A stretch of 64,000 bases of DNA from Streptomyces sp. A3M-1-3 (GTDB lineage: Bacteria > Actinomycetota > Actinomycetes > Streptomycetales > Streptomycetaceae). The position numbers were made by a program, and so were the translations under genes. The DNA lies in the NCBI RefSeq assembly GCF_024213665.1, contig NZ_JANAVP010000004.1, forward strand, positions 246,741-310,740. Direction: 5' to 3'. The notes under the pieces are model-generated. The model was given only the letters and a program-made list of their open reading frames with translations. It searched no databases and was not told the DNA's origin. Below, one piece after another: positions 1-7,560 of the stretch (its first letter is position 1; each line of letters starts with the position of its first letter).

Positions 1-408
1 TACAAGGCCGCCGGAGTCAAGGTCCCGATGCGTAGCCCCGCCGAGGCTGACCCGATCGTCTACGGACGCCTCGACCCGGACCGCAAGACCTGGACCCACG
101 ACAACGGCACCGTCATGGACCTCTCCCACGGCTGGAAGGACTGCGAAGGCCGCCACTGGCACTGGGACAGCGACGCCGCCCCCGACCCGGTAAACGGACC
201 GTGGATGCGGGCCGCCGCGTACGGGCTGCGTGAGCCGCTGGACCTGGTGCTCACCGCGTGGGGGCCGATCAAGGCGCTACCCCGCTTCTGCGCCGAGTGC
301 AACGAGACGTTCGCGCAGGGCGCCGGGGTCGGCGCGTACTGCTCGCCCCGCTGCCGCAACGCGGCCGACCGGCACGACACCCCGGATGGGGGTGCTGGTG
401 ATGAGTGA
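1..408 (+). CDS. Phage early protein with C-terminal zinc-knuckle, 5' end outside window
   Basis: The frame is open from the first base, so the gene probably starts upstream; the first internal ATG is at 28. The C-terminal part has a CxxC...CxxxC arrangement (CAEC and CSPRC, 15 residues between) typical of small zinc ribbons in actinophage early proteins. The N-terminal part is rich in Trp, His and Asp. The stop overlaps the next start, so it heads a coupled early operon. Function unknown; DNA or RNA binding is an inference from the zinc motif. Confidence 0.6.
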   Translation, partial: YKAAGVKVPMRSPAEADPIVYGRLDPDRKTWTHDNGTVMDLSHGWKDCEGRHWHWDSDAAPDPVNGPWMRAAAYGLREPLDLVLTAWGPIKALPRFCAECNETFAQGAGVGAYCSPRCRNAADRHDTPDGGAGDE

Positions 409-526
409 CGAGTTCGAGCCCGAGGGCGACGAGATCGACCCCGCCGAACAGGCGATGCACGAGGACGGGTTCACCAGCCCGCGCCTGTGGATGCCGACGC
501 AGCAGGACCGGAGGTGGTCTGCGTGA
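401..526 (+). CDS. Small acidic phage protein (41 aa)
   Basis: ATG at 401 overlaps the end of the previous gene (stop 406-408) and its own stop overlaps the next GTG. The product is strongly acidic in its first half (many Asp and Glu) with a Trp/Gln/Arg-rich tail. No family is recognised. Evidence is the tight overlap on both sides. Confidence 0.5.
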   Translation: MSDEFEPEGDEIDPAEQAMHEDGFTSPRLWMPTQQDRRWSA

Positions 527-711
527 GCGCCCGCGACCAGCTGGAGAACTACCCCGGCGAGCTGGCCATGCTCCGCGGCGTACTCGGCGTAGTCCGCACC
601 ATCGCCCAACACGGCGACCTCACCGAACTGCGCCGCATCATCGCCGAGCACTACGCCGACGAACGCGCCGCGTACGAGCAGGCCGGACGAAGGACGGTGC
701 GTGATGTCTGA
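523..711 (+). CDS. Small phage protein (62 aa), helical
   Basis: GTG at 523 is preceded by a GGAGG at 510-514 and overlaps the previous stop. The protein is predicted mostly helical with a Tyr-rich C-terminus and no recognisable motif. Part of the coupled early run; function unknown. Confidence 0.55.
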   Translation: MSARDQLENYPGELAMLRGVLGVVRTIAQHGDLTELRRIIAEHYADERAAYEQAGRRTVRDV

Positions 712-964
712 GCTGATCACCCGCCGCGGCTGGCTCCTCTCCGAGATCCGCCGCAGCCCCGGCCCGTGGATGACCCTCCGCGCCGAGGCCGCCCTCCGCC
801 GCAGCCCGTGGCCGGCGTCCGGCCGGAACACGGCGCGGAAGGACCTGCGGGCGCTGGCCGCGCGGGGCGAGCTGACCGTGTGGAACGACCACGCGACCGG
901 CCGCCGCTCCTACACCGCCAACACCACCGACAGCACCAAGAGCGCTTTTGGGAGGGCTGCATGA
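704..964 (+). CDS. Small winged-helix-like phage protein (86 aa)
   Basis: ATG at 704 lies inside the end of the previous gene; a GTG at 701 is the alternative. The pattern of an N-terminal helix pair followed by 'ARKDLRALAARGEL' and an Arg/Tyr strand resembles a winged-helix fold that reads a basic recognition helix. This is a pattern-level guess and no family was identified. It directly precedes the exonuclease gene. Confidence 0.55.
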   Translation: MSELITRRGWLLSEIRRSPGPWMTLRAEAALRRSPWPASGRNTARKDLRALAARGELTVWNDHATGRRSYTANTTDSTKSAFGRAA

Positions 965-1872
965 CGACGACCGCGCAGGCCGGGGCACTCGCCCCGGCCG
1001 CCGGCCGCAGGCGCAAAGCCTCGGCCCCGACCGGCGCCGACCGCATCCCCCAGCCCTCCCAGGGCTGGTACCGCGACAAGGTCACCGGCGACAAGCTCCG
1101 CCGCGTAACGACGATCCTCTCCCAGGGATCCACCAAGGGCGACGTCCTGTCCATCTGGGCCGCCAACCTGGTCGCCGAGACGGCAATGGCGAACCTGCCC
1201 GCCCTCGTCTCCGCTTCGCTCCGCCCCGAGCAGCGCGCCGACATGTACGACTGGCTGCGCCGCGCGCCGCTCCGCAAGAAGGACGAACGCGCGGACATCG
1301 GCTCGGCCGTCCACCGGATCATCGAAGCGGACGTCCTCGGCCAGCCCGTACCGGCTGAGCTACTGGACGACCCCGAGATGGCCCCGTACCTCCATCACTT
1401 CGGCCGGTTCGTCCGGCAGTGGGACGTCACATTCGAGGCGTCAGAGATGGTCGTCGGCAACCGCACCGCGGGCTACGCCGGGACCCTCGATTACCTCCTC
1501 CGATCCCCGCTGATCGCCGCCGAGTTCAACATCCCGGCGAGCACCGTCCTGATGGGCGACACGAAGACCGGCGGCGAGCTGGACGTCAAGGGCGTCTACC
1601 CCGAGGCCGCGTTGCAGATGTCCGCCTACCGGAAGGCCGAGGTGGCGTGGCTGCGGGACGGCTCCACCGTCCCCATGCCCGCCACGCACTCCACGGGCGT
1701 CGTTCTGCACCTGCGCCCCGAGGGATACCGGGTCATCCCCGTCGTCTGCGACGACCAGGTGTTCGCCGCGTTCCGCATCGTCCAGCAGGCCGCGGACTGG
1801 GTGTCCGGCCTGTCGAAGACCGTCGTCGGCAGTGCCCTCGCCCTGTCCACCACCGAAGAGAGGGCTGCCTGA
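961..1872 (+). CDS. Cas4/RecB-like PD-(D/E)XK exonuclease
   Basis: The 303-residue product has the order of motifs of RecB/Cas4-type nucleases: 'SAVHRIIEAD' near residue 115, 'AGTLDYLL' near 173, 'MGDTKTGG' near 200 (the D-x-K core) and 'ALQMSAYR' near 219. Such proteins degrade one DNA strand from double-strand ends to make substrates for recombination. ATG 961 follows a GGGAGG. The stop shares a base with the next start (TGATG), so it is coupled to the RDF-like gene. No iron-sulfur cysteine set is seen, unlike true Cas4. Confidence 0.75.
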   Translation: MTTTAQAGALAPAAGRRRKASAPTGADRIPQPSQGWYRDKVTGDKLRRVTTILSQGSTKGDVLSIWAANLVAETAMANLPALVSASLRPEQRADMYDWLRRAPLRKKDERADIGSAVHRIIEADVLGQPVPAELLDDPEMAPYLHHFGRFVRQWDVTFEASEMVVGNRTAGYAGTLDYLLRSPLIAAEFNIPASTVLMGDTKTGGELDVKGVYPEAALQMSAYRKAEVAWLRDGSTVPMPATHSTGVVLHLRPEGYRVIPVVCDDQVFAAFRIVQQAADWVSGLSKTVVGSALALSTTEERAA

Positions 1873-2999
1873 TGCCCATCATCGACCTTCAGCGCCGTAT
1901 GCGGCAGCTCGGAGAGATCCGGATCGGCCACGTCGTCGCCGGCGTCAGCAAGACCGGCAAGGAATACACCCGCCCAGCCAAGCTGAACAACTTCCGCTTC
2001 ACCTCCCCCTCGCAGGAGATCCTCACCGAGGTCGCCAACCTGTACGGCGGCGAGGTCAAGCCCTGGACCCCGGCGAACGGCGGCCCTGCCGAGTTCGAGG
2101 TGTACTCCACCACGAACCGGCTCCCCGTCCTGATCCCCCCGCGCGACGCCGTGTCCCAGTGGTACGAGCTGTACGCCGGTTCGAAGTGTCAGCGCCGCTG
2201 CGACGGCGTCACCGAGCACAAGCGGGACAAGCCCTGCATGTGCGACCCGGATAACCGCGAATGCAAGATCACCACTCGGGTCAATGTGATGTTGCGCGAC
2301 GTGCCCGCCCTCGGTCAGTGGCTCCTGATCTCCAAGGGTTTCTACGCCGCCGTCACTCTGCCGCCCGCGGCCGAACTGCTGGCGCAGGCCGGCGGCTACG
2401 TCGCCGGATGGCTCGGCATGGAAGAGAAGCTCGTCCAGCGCGACGAGGGCCCGGCCCGCTTCATGGTCCCGACGCTGGACGTCGAAATCACCCCGGCCGC
2501 GCTGATGGCGGGGCAGATCACCGGCGCTCCGGAGGCTGTTGCCACCGGCCCGGAGCGTGTCGCCATCACCGGTGGCCGGCCGGACTACGCGGCTCTCGCC
2601 GCGAAGGCCAAGACCGGTGCCGAGGTCGGCAAGCTGTGGACGCAGGCGAACCAGGCCGGGCACCTTGACGACGCGCTCGCCGCGACCCTGAAGGCCCGCG
2701 CTGCCTCGCTCAAGCAGGCCGAGGACGTGTCGGATGCTGCGGGCGAGTCGGGTTGGCGTGACGAGCCGCACCAGGACGGGCCCGACGAGGAGGGCGCGTA
2801 CGTCGCCGAGGTCGTCGCAGACGACGACCCCGCCGAGGTGTGGTTCCAGATCATCGCGGCGGCTGGCACGAAGGGCTGGACGACCGAGCAGGTCGAGGCC
2901 AAGTTCGCCGAAGCCAACGGCGGGTTGATGCCCGGCCACGCCTCGGCCGAGCAGCTCCGCGTTTTCCTCGGCGCGGTCAAGGCCGGTGACATCGCATGA
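1872..2999 (+). CDS. phiC31 gp3-type recombination directionality factor family protein
   Basis: The N-terminal ~235 residues resemble the phiC31 gp3 family: start 'MPIIDLQRRMRQLGEIRIG', then a Tyr-Gly-Gly step, 'NRLPVLIPP', a cysteine cluster 'CQRRCDG...PCMCDP..REC', and a hydrophobic core ending 'VPTLDVEITPAAL'. phiC31 gp3 binds the serine integrase and switches it to excision. Here the protein is longer (375 aa): an Ala-rich helical segment follows, then a C-terminal domain containing 'VWFQIIAAAGTKGW'. The neighbours are an exonuclease and a DnaQ-like nuclease, so a role in recombination is an alternative. Family call fairly sure, exact role inferred. Confidence 0.75.
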   Translation: MPIIDLQRRMRQLGEIRIGHVVAGVSKTGKEYTRPAKLNNFRFTSPSQEILTEVANLYGGEVKPWTPANGGPAEFEVYSTTNRLPVLIPPRDAVSQWYELYAGSKCQRRCDGVTEHKRDKPCMCDPDNRECKITTRVNVMLRDVPALGQWLLISKGFYAAVTLPPAAELLAQAGGYVAGWLGMEEKLVQRDEGPARFMVPTLDVEITPAALMAGQITGAPEAVATGPERVAITGGRPDYAALAAKAKTGAEVGKLWTQANQAGHLDDALAATLKARAASLKQAEDVSDAAGESGWRDEPHQDGPDEEGAYVAEVVADDDPAEVWFQIIAAAGTKGWTTEQVEAKFAEANGGLMPGHASAEQLRVFLGAVKAGDIA

Positions 3000-3715
3000 G
3001 CTGGCACCTGAAGCGCATGGCAGCGTTCGACCTGGAGACCACGTCGGTCGACCCGGAGACCGCTCGCATCGTCACCGCGTGCATCGTCCAGGTCGGCGGC
3101 GGCCAGCCCCCGCAGCCCGCCAACTGGGTCGCGGACCCCGGCGTCGAGATCCCCGAAGAGGCCGCGAAAATCCACGGCTACACCACCGAGCGGGCCCGCA
3201 CGGAGGGCCGCCCGGCCATCGAGGTGATCGAGGAGATCACCGCCGCGCTCGGCTGGATCCTGGCACACGGCATTCCGATCGTCGCGATGAACGCCCGCTA
3301 CGACCTGACTGTCCTCGACCGGGAGTGCCGCCGGCGCGGGCTGCCCACTCTGTCGGACCGGTACGTGGATGACGTGCTCTGGCCGGTGATCGACCCGTTC
3401 GTCATCGACAAGCAGGTCGACCGCTACCGGCGCGGCAAGCGCAACCTCACCGCGCTGTGCGAGCACTACAAGGTGAAGCTGGACGGCGCCCACGACTCGG
3501 CGGCCGACGCGATCGCAGCGGCCCGAGTGGCGTGGCGGCTCGGGGCCACACGGCCGGAGCTGGCCGCGATGGACATCGAGGCCCTTCACCACGCGCAGAT
3601 CAAGTGGGCTGCTGAGCAGGCCGCTTCGCTCCAGGCCCACTTCCGCAAGACGGACCCGCAGGCGTACTGCGCGCCCGAGTGGCCGCTCATCCCGCACCAG
3701 CGCAGGGAGTCGTGA
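2996..3715 (+). CDS. DnaQ/RNase T-like 3'-5' exonuclease
   Basis: DEDD exonuclease motifs are visible: 'AFDLETT' (Exo I) near residue 10, 'AMNARYDLTVL' (Exo II) near 97, and 'DGAHDSAADA' (Exo III, with the His of the DEDDh type) near 164. The 239-residue length fits a stand-alone proofreading-type nuclease. It is coupled by short overlaps to both neighbours and probably acts in phage DNA replication or end processing. Confidence 0.85.
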   Translation: MSWHLKRMAAFDLETTSVDPETARIVTACIVQVGGGQPPQPANWVADPGVEIPEEAAKIHGYTTERARTEGRPAIEVIEEITAALGWILAHGIPIVAMNARYDLTVLDRECRRRGLPTLSDRYVDDVLWPVIDPFVIDKQVDRYRRGKRNLTALCEHYKVKLDGAHDSAADAIAAARVAWRLGATRPELAAMDIEALHHAQIKWAAEQAASLQAHFRKTDPQAYCAPEWPLIPHQRRES

Positions 3716-4062
3716 TGTTCCCCTTCAAGTCCCCGAGGAAGGCCGCCCAGCAGGCCCGTGAGGAGCAGCTGCGGCAGGCCGCGTCCGATGCCTGGAAGAC
3801 CGAGCGGGTCGTCCTCGACAACAGTGCCCGCCTCGCCGAGAAGTACGACGACGTGGCCAACAGCCTCGCTGCCGTCGAGCTGCGCCTTGAACGCGCGCTC
3901 AAGGCATGCAAGGGGTACCGCGTCGAACTCGCTCGCCGCGACCGGCTGATCCGGTCCCAGCAGGGCAAGCTCGACGACCTCCTCGGCTTCAACGCGCCTG
4001 CGGTCCGTGACGGCGCCCGGTGGCAGCAGCGCCGCCCTGACAAGCCGGGGGTGTCGGCATGA
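3715..4062 (+). CDS. Coiled-coil phage protein (115 aa)
   Basis: ATG 3715 shares a base with the previous stop. Heptad-like spacing of Leu and Ala with many charged residues (roughly residues 10-90) suggests a coiled coil. The start 'MFPFKSPRKAA' is basic. No family recognised. Confidence 0.6.
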   Translation: MFPFKSPRKAAQQAREEQLRQAASDAWKTERVVLDNSARLAEKYDDVANSLAAVELRLERALKACKGYRVELARRDRLIRSQQGKLDDLLGFNAPAVRDGARWQQRRPDKPGVSA

Positions 4063-4283
4063 AGCTCCGCTTCCCGTCCGTGATCCGGCCCCGCGGCCGC
4101 CACCGCGCCGTACCGGCACCCGTCGACATGACGCCGCTCGCCGACCTCCTCGCCGCGGGCGAGGCCGAGCCCGGCGAGTTCCGGTACTGCCCCGAAGAGC
4201 TCCGCTCCACCTACCACGCCATCCACGTCAACGGCGGCCGCCGCTGCTTCACCTGCAACACCGAGACGGAGGCAGGACAGTGA
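4059..4283 (+). CDS. Small zinc-finger-like phage protein (74 aa)
   Basis: The C-terminal half has a Cys (YCPEE), a His in the middle and CFTC near the end, a plausible single zinc site. The N-terminus is basic. Overlaps its neighbours by four bases on each side. Function unknown. Confidence 0.6.
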   Translation: MKLRFPSVIRPRGRHRAVPAPVDMTPLADLLAAGEAEPGEFRYCPEELRSTYHAIHVNGGRRCFTCNTETEAGQ

Positions 4284-4903
4284 CCACTCTGTTCGACGTC
4301 ACTCCCGCCACCCCGGCCACCCGGCCGGCGGCGGGTCCCCGCCCCCTAGTCATCGGCCTCGACCCCTCGCTCACGTCCTGCGGCATCGCAGGCGCCGACT
4401 GGGCCGACGCCCTCCGCCCCAAGAAGCTCACCGGCCACGAGCGCCTCGGCTGGATCCTCGGCGAGGTCGTCGACCGCACCAAGGCCGCGGACCTCGTCGT
4501 CATCGAGGGGCCCGCGTACGGGCAGCAGCTCCAGGCCGGGCACCACGAACGGGCTGGACTGTGGTGGCTGATCACGCACGCGATGCACCGCCGCAACATC
4601 CCGTACGCCGTGTGCAACCCCCACAACCGCACCATCTACGCCACCGGCAAGGCAAATCCGGCGCAGGACCAACCGCGGGAGAAGCGGGCCCGCATCGCCA
4701 AGGGCATGGTCCACAGCTTTGTGGTGGAGCAGCTCGGCATCTGGTGTGAGGGCTCCGGCCGGTACGACGCTGCCGACGCCGCGGTGTTCGCGGCGATGGG
4801 CCTGGACTGGCTCGGCTACCCGCTGCTCGCGGTGCCGCCGGAGCAGCGGCGGGCGCTGGACACCGTCCACTGGCCCAAGACGACCGTGGCAGTGGCCCGA
4901 TGA
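4280..4903 (+). CDS. RuvC-like Holliday junction resolvase (RNase H fold)
   Basis: GTG at 4280 overlaps the previous stop and follows a GGAGG. The 207-residue product starts the fold with 'VIGLDPSLTSCGI' (first catalytic Asp), followed by 'VVIEGPAYG' (Glu) near residue 75 and 'GRYDAADAAVFAAMG' (Asp pair) near 165. This is the D-E-D-D order of RuvC-like resolvases, which cut branched DNA before packaging or during recombination. It sits with other DNA-metabolism genes. Confidence 0.8.
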   Translation: MTTLFDVTPATPATRPAAGPRPLVIGLDPSLTSCGIAGADWADALRPKKLTGHERLGWILGEVVDRTKAADLVVIEGPAYGQQLQAGHHERAGLWWLITHAMHRRNIPYAVCNPHNRTIYATGKANPAQDQPREKRARIAKGMVHSFVVEQLGIWCEGSGRYDAADAAVFAAMGLDWLGYPLLAVPPEQRRALDTVHWPKTTVAVAR

Positions 4904-5340
4904 AGATCCGCGCCGACATCGCCGAACGTCTCCGCCAGGGCCTCACCGTCCACCAGGTCGCCGCCGAGTGCCACGCCAGCCACCACACCGTCACCAAGGC
5001 ACGCAACGCCCTCCGCCTGCCGCCGTGCAAGCAAGGCCGACGCCCGGCTGCCGGAACGATCGAAGACGCCTTCCACGCGCGCACCGAGCCCGTCGACGGC
5101 GGCCACCTCAAGTGGACCGGACACGTCGACCGAAGCGGTACGCCGATCGTCTCCCACCGGCGTGTCTACCAGACCGCTAACCGGGTCGCGTTCCGCATCC
5201 GCCACGGCCGCGAGCCGATCGGCAAGGCACTCCCGAGCTGCGACTACCCCGGATGTGTCGCCCCGGACCACATCGACGACCAGCCCATGCGCGAACACAA
5301 CCGCGCCACCTACCACGCCCTGTTCGGAGGCGACCAGTGA
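4900..5340 (+). CDS. HTH plus HNH-like zinc-binding domain protein
   Basis: The first ~50 residues look like a helix-turn-helix of the resolvase/Mor type ('GLTVHQVAAECHASHHTV'). The remainder carries 'GHLKWTGH', 'HGREPIG' and 'CDYPGCVAPDHIDD', the layout of phage HNH-associated domains in which a Cys pair and a His flank a short loop. The classical H-N-H triad is not complete, so it may be a DNA-binding relic. The same C-terminal domain recurs in the next gene, fused to WhiB. Confidence 0.65.
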   Translation: MKIRADIAERLRQGLTVHQVAAECHASHHTVTKARNALRLPPCKQGRRPAAGTIEDAFHARTEPVDGGHLKWTGHVDRSGTPIVSHRRVYQTANRVAFRIRHGREPIGKALPSCDYPGCVAPDHIDDQPMREHNRATYHALFGGDQ

Positions 5341-5918
5341 AGCTCTACACCCACCGCGCACCCGAAACTCTCGGCCACCCCGACGACTGGCGCACCCTCG
5401 CCGCCTGCGCAGGCATGGCCGAACTGTTCATCCCCCGCGACGAACGCAACGCCGACAGCAGCGAACCCAAGCGGATCTGCCGCGGATGCCCCGTCAAAAC
5501 CACCTGCCTCACCGAAGCCATGAAGGAAGAGAAGGGCGCCGACCAGCACCGCCGGGCCGGCGTCCGCGGCGGCCTCAACCCCGCCGAACGCGCCGCCCTC
5601 CACCGCCGCCGTGCGGCCGGACGCGGGACAACGGTCGAAGAGGCGATGGCCACGGCACTCTCCTCCGGGCCGACACTCCGCGAGTTCTACGACAAGCGCA
5701 CCGCCCCGGCCGCCGACGGCCACAAGAAGTGGACCGTCAGCAGCACCACCCACACGTTCAAGGGCCGCATCTACACGCCGATGAAGATCGCGTTCATCGT
5801 CGGCCACGGCCGCGAACCCACGGGAATCGTCCGAGCGGCTTGCGGCATGACGGGCTGCGTAGCGCCCGAGCACCTGACCGACGACGAGATGCGCCGAGCC
5901 CGCAAGGCCGCAGCGTGA
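5337..5918 (+). CDS. WhiB-family iron-sulfur protein fused to an HNH-like domain
   Basis: GTG 5337 overlaps the previous stop. Residues 1-~95 are a WhiB domain with the four cluster cysteines at about 24, 48, 51 and 57 (the last three as CRGCPVKTTC), followed by the GVRGG turn and a basic tail. Wbl proteins bind a [4Fe-4S] cluster and partner with sigma factor. Residues ~118-193 repeat the domain of the preceding gene (GHKKW, HGREPTG, CGMTGCVAPEHLTDD). Most phage WhiB proteins are about 80-120 residues, so the added domain is unusual. It could bring DNA contact to a redox-sensing regulator. Confidence 0.85.
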   Translation: MKLYTHRAPETLGHPDDWRTLAACAGMAELFIPRDERNADSSEPKRICRGCPVKTTCLTEAMKEEKGADQHRRAGVRGGLNPAERAALHRRRAAGRGTTVEEAMATALSSGPTLREFYDKRTAPAADGHKKWTVSSTTHTFKGRIYTPMKIAFIVGHGREPTGIVRAACGMTGCVAPEHLTDDEMRRARKAAA

Positions 5919-6142
5919 CCGGGCGCGTGGAGGTGACCGGCGCCCTGTTCGTCGACCTCGGCCACCAGCTCAAGGACGGCACCTGGGCCCGCCCTCCACG
6001 CGCCCGCTACGAGTGCCTGCGCTGCCACACCCGCGAAGGCCCCGTCACCGGCGCCGTCCAGGTCGCCGGATTCGTCGCCACCGCCCGCACAGATCACCGG
6101 GCCAACTGCCCGGCCAACGTCCAAGGAGCACAAGCCGCATGA
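5915..6142 (+). CDS. Small zinc-ribbon phage protein (75 aa)
   Basis: GTG 5915 overlaps the WhiB stop. A CLRCH motif in the middle and H-x3-C (HRANC) near the end give a possible CCHC zinc site. Two short stretches beginning 'VTGAL' and 'VTGAV' look like an internal repeat. Function unknown. Confidence 0.55.
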   Translation: MTGRVEVTGALFVDLGHQLKDGTWARPPRARYECLRCHTREGPVTGAVQVAGFVATARTDHRANCPANVQGAQAA

Positions 6143-6585
6143 CCGACCTGCCCTACACCGAAGACGACCTCCGCGCCGAGGCCACCAGCCAGCTCGCCAC
6201 CCTCGGCGAGGACCCCGACTTCATGGGCGTCGGCGAGCAGATGGAAGACGACGTCGTCACCTCCACCGAGGCCGACGGCGGCAAGACCTGGGGCGAACTG
6301 CTGCCCTTCGAGGCCGACCGCGGCGAGGCGTTCAACGCCGCGCAGCGGAGGATCCACGACCTCATCAACGGCGCTGCCGACGTCTCCGACTGGGCTGTGA
6401 ACCTCGGCGCCGACGGCCTGGAGCCCGACGAGCACCAGCTCGGCTTCAGCGCGGGTGACCGACCGATCGTCCGCATCCATTTCGCGTTCGCCCCCGAGCT
6501 GACCGACGACGCCCGCGAGGCCCTCGTACGCGGCATCGGCGAGGCCGCCGCCCGCGAGATGTACCTCGCCCGCAGCGACCGCTGA
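6139..6585 (+). CDS. Acidic phage hypothetical protein (148 aa)
   Basis: ATG 6139 lies four bases inside the previous gene. The protein is rich in Asp and Glu throughout and ends with a helical segment. No recognisable motif. Coupled into the early operon. Confidence 0.6.
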   Translation: MTDLPYTEDDLRAEATSQLATLGEDPDFMGVGEQMEDDVVTSTEADGGKTWGELLPFEADRGEAFNAAQRRIHDLINGAADVSDWAVNLGADGLEPDEHQLGFSAGDRPIVRIHFAFAPELTDDAREALVRGIGEAAAREMYLARSDR

Positions 6586-6623
6586 CCCACCGCCCCGCAC
6601 CACCAACCCGAAAGGCACCACCC

Positions 6624-6995
6624 ATGGCTGACATCAAGTTCGACAGCAAAGTCCTCGAAGACGTCAAAGAGGCCCTGGAGCCGTACAGCGGCGACATGTT
6701 CCGCCAGCGCAAGGGCCGCTGGATGGCCGTGGTCGAGCTGGCCCACGTCGAACGCGTCGAGCCCGGCCCCGACGAGGACAAGTTCCCGTCCGTGAAGCTG
6801 CGGATTGTCGGCGTTGAGGTGGCTGGCGACGACTTCTCTGACGAGCGCCTCCGCGAACTGCTCCGCGGCCTGTACCGGCTGCGCACCAAGGGCGGCACCC
6901 TCGACGGCGAACTCGACCCGGACGTCCAGCAGGCCCGCGACGTCCTGCGGCACGGCTCCGGGCTCCTCGTCGGCGCGAGCAGCGAGCAGCACTGA
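6624..6995 (+). CDS. Phage hypothetical protein (123 aa)
   Basis: The start follows an AAAGG about 9 bases upstream. Alternating strands and helices with 'GRWMAVVELAHVERVEP' suggest a small alpha/beta protein; no family recognised. Its stop overlaps the next gene. Confidence 0.6.
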   Translation: MADIKFDSKVLEDVKEALEPYSGDMFRQRKGRWMAVVELAHVERVEPGPDEDKFPSVKLRIVGVEVAGDDFSDERLRELLRGLYRLRTKGGTLDGELDPDVQQARDVLRHGSGLLVGASSEQH

Positions 6996-7243
6996 TGGCC
7001 CGCTCCATCGGCATGGCCGCCAACGCCACCGTGTTCCGCGCCGTGATCGTCTTCACCGACCGCGACGGCAGCGAGCGCACCGAGTACGAGGGCCCGTACG
7101 GCTCGATCGGTGCCGCCCGCGCCCGCGTCAGCTTCTGGAACAACCACCTCGCCATCCGTGACGAGGAAACCCAGGAGCCGACCGGCAAGAGCCGCGCGAA
7201 CGGCTACGTCGAGCGCGGCACCGTCACCTGGCAGCGCGCCTGA
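6995..7243 (+). CDS. Phage hypothetical protein (82 aa)
   Basis: Overlaps both neighbours by a base or so. The short product has a beta-rich N-terminal half ('FRAVIVFTDRDGS') and an Arg/Trp-rich tail. Function unknown. Confidence 0.55.
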   Translation: MARSIGMAANATVFRAVIVFTDRDGSERTEYEGPYGSIGAARARVSFWNNHLAIRDEETQEPTGKSRANGYVERGTVTWQRA

Positions 7244-7551
7244 TGGCCGGGCGCGCGAGCAGGCAGACCAGCAGCAGCCCCCAGCCCTGCCCTGCCTGCT
7301 CCGCGCCCACCCTCACCCAACTCGTCGGCCGCACCGCCGCCCTCAACATCACCGCGGACCTCACCCCCCTCACACCCGAGCAGCAGGCCGAAGCCCGCAC
7401 CCCCAACCGGCTCATCTGGTGCCTCTACCAAGCAGGCCCCCACAACCCGCCACGCCTCCGCTGGACCGGCCACCACCACCCACCGAACTGCCCACACCCC
7501 CACGTCACCGAACACCACTGCCGCCCCGCCGAGCAGTCCGCACTCTTCTGA
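7243..7551 (+). CDS. His/Pro-rich zinc-finger-like phage protein (102 aa)
   Basis: An N-terminal CPAC and a C-terminal run rich in His, Pro and Cys could bind metal. Low sequence complexity and Pro/His richness make the call weaker than its neighbours, but the start overlaps the previous stop and the next gene follows after nine bases. Confidence 0.5.
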   Translation: MAGRASRQTSSSPQPCPACSAPTLTQLVGRTAALNITADLTPLTPEQQAEARTPNRLIWCLYQAGPHNPPRLRWTGHHHPPNCPHPHVTEHHCRPAEQSALF

Positions 7552-7560
7552 AGGAGCCCC

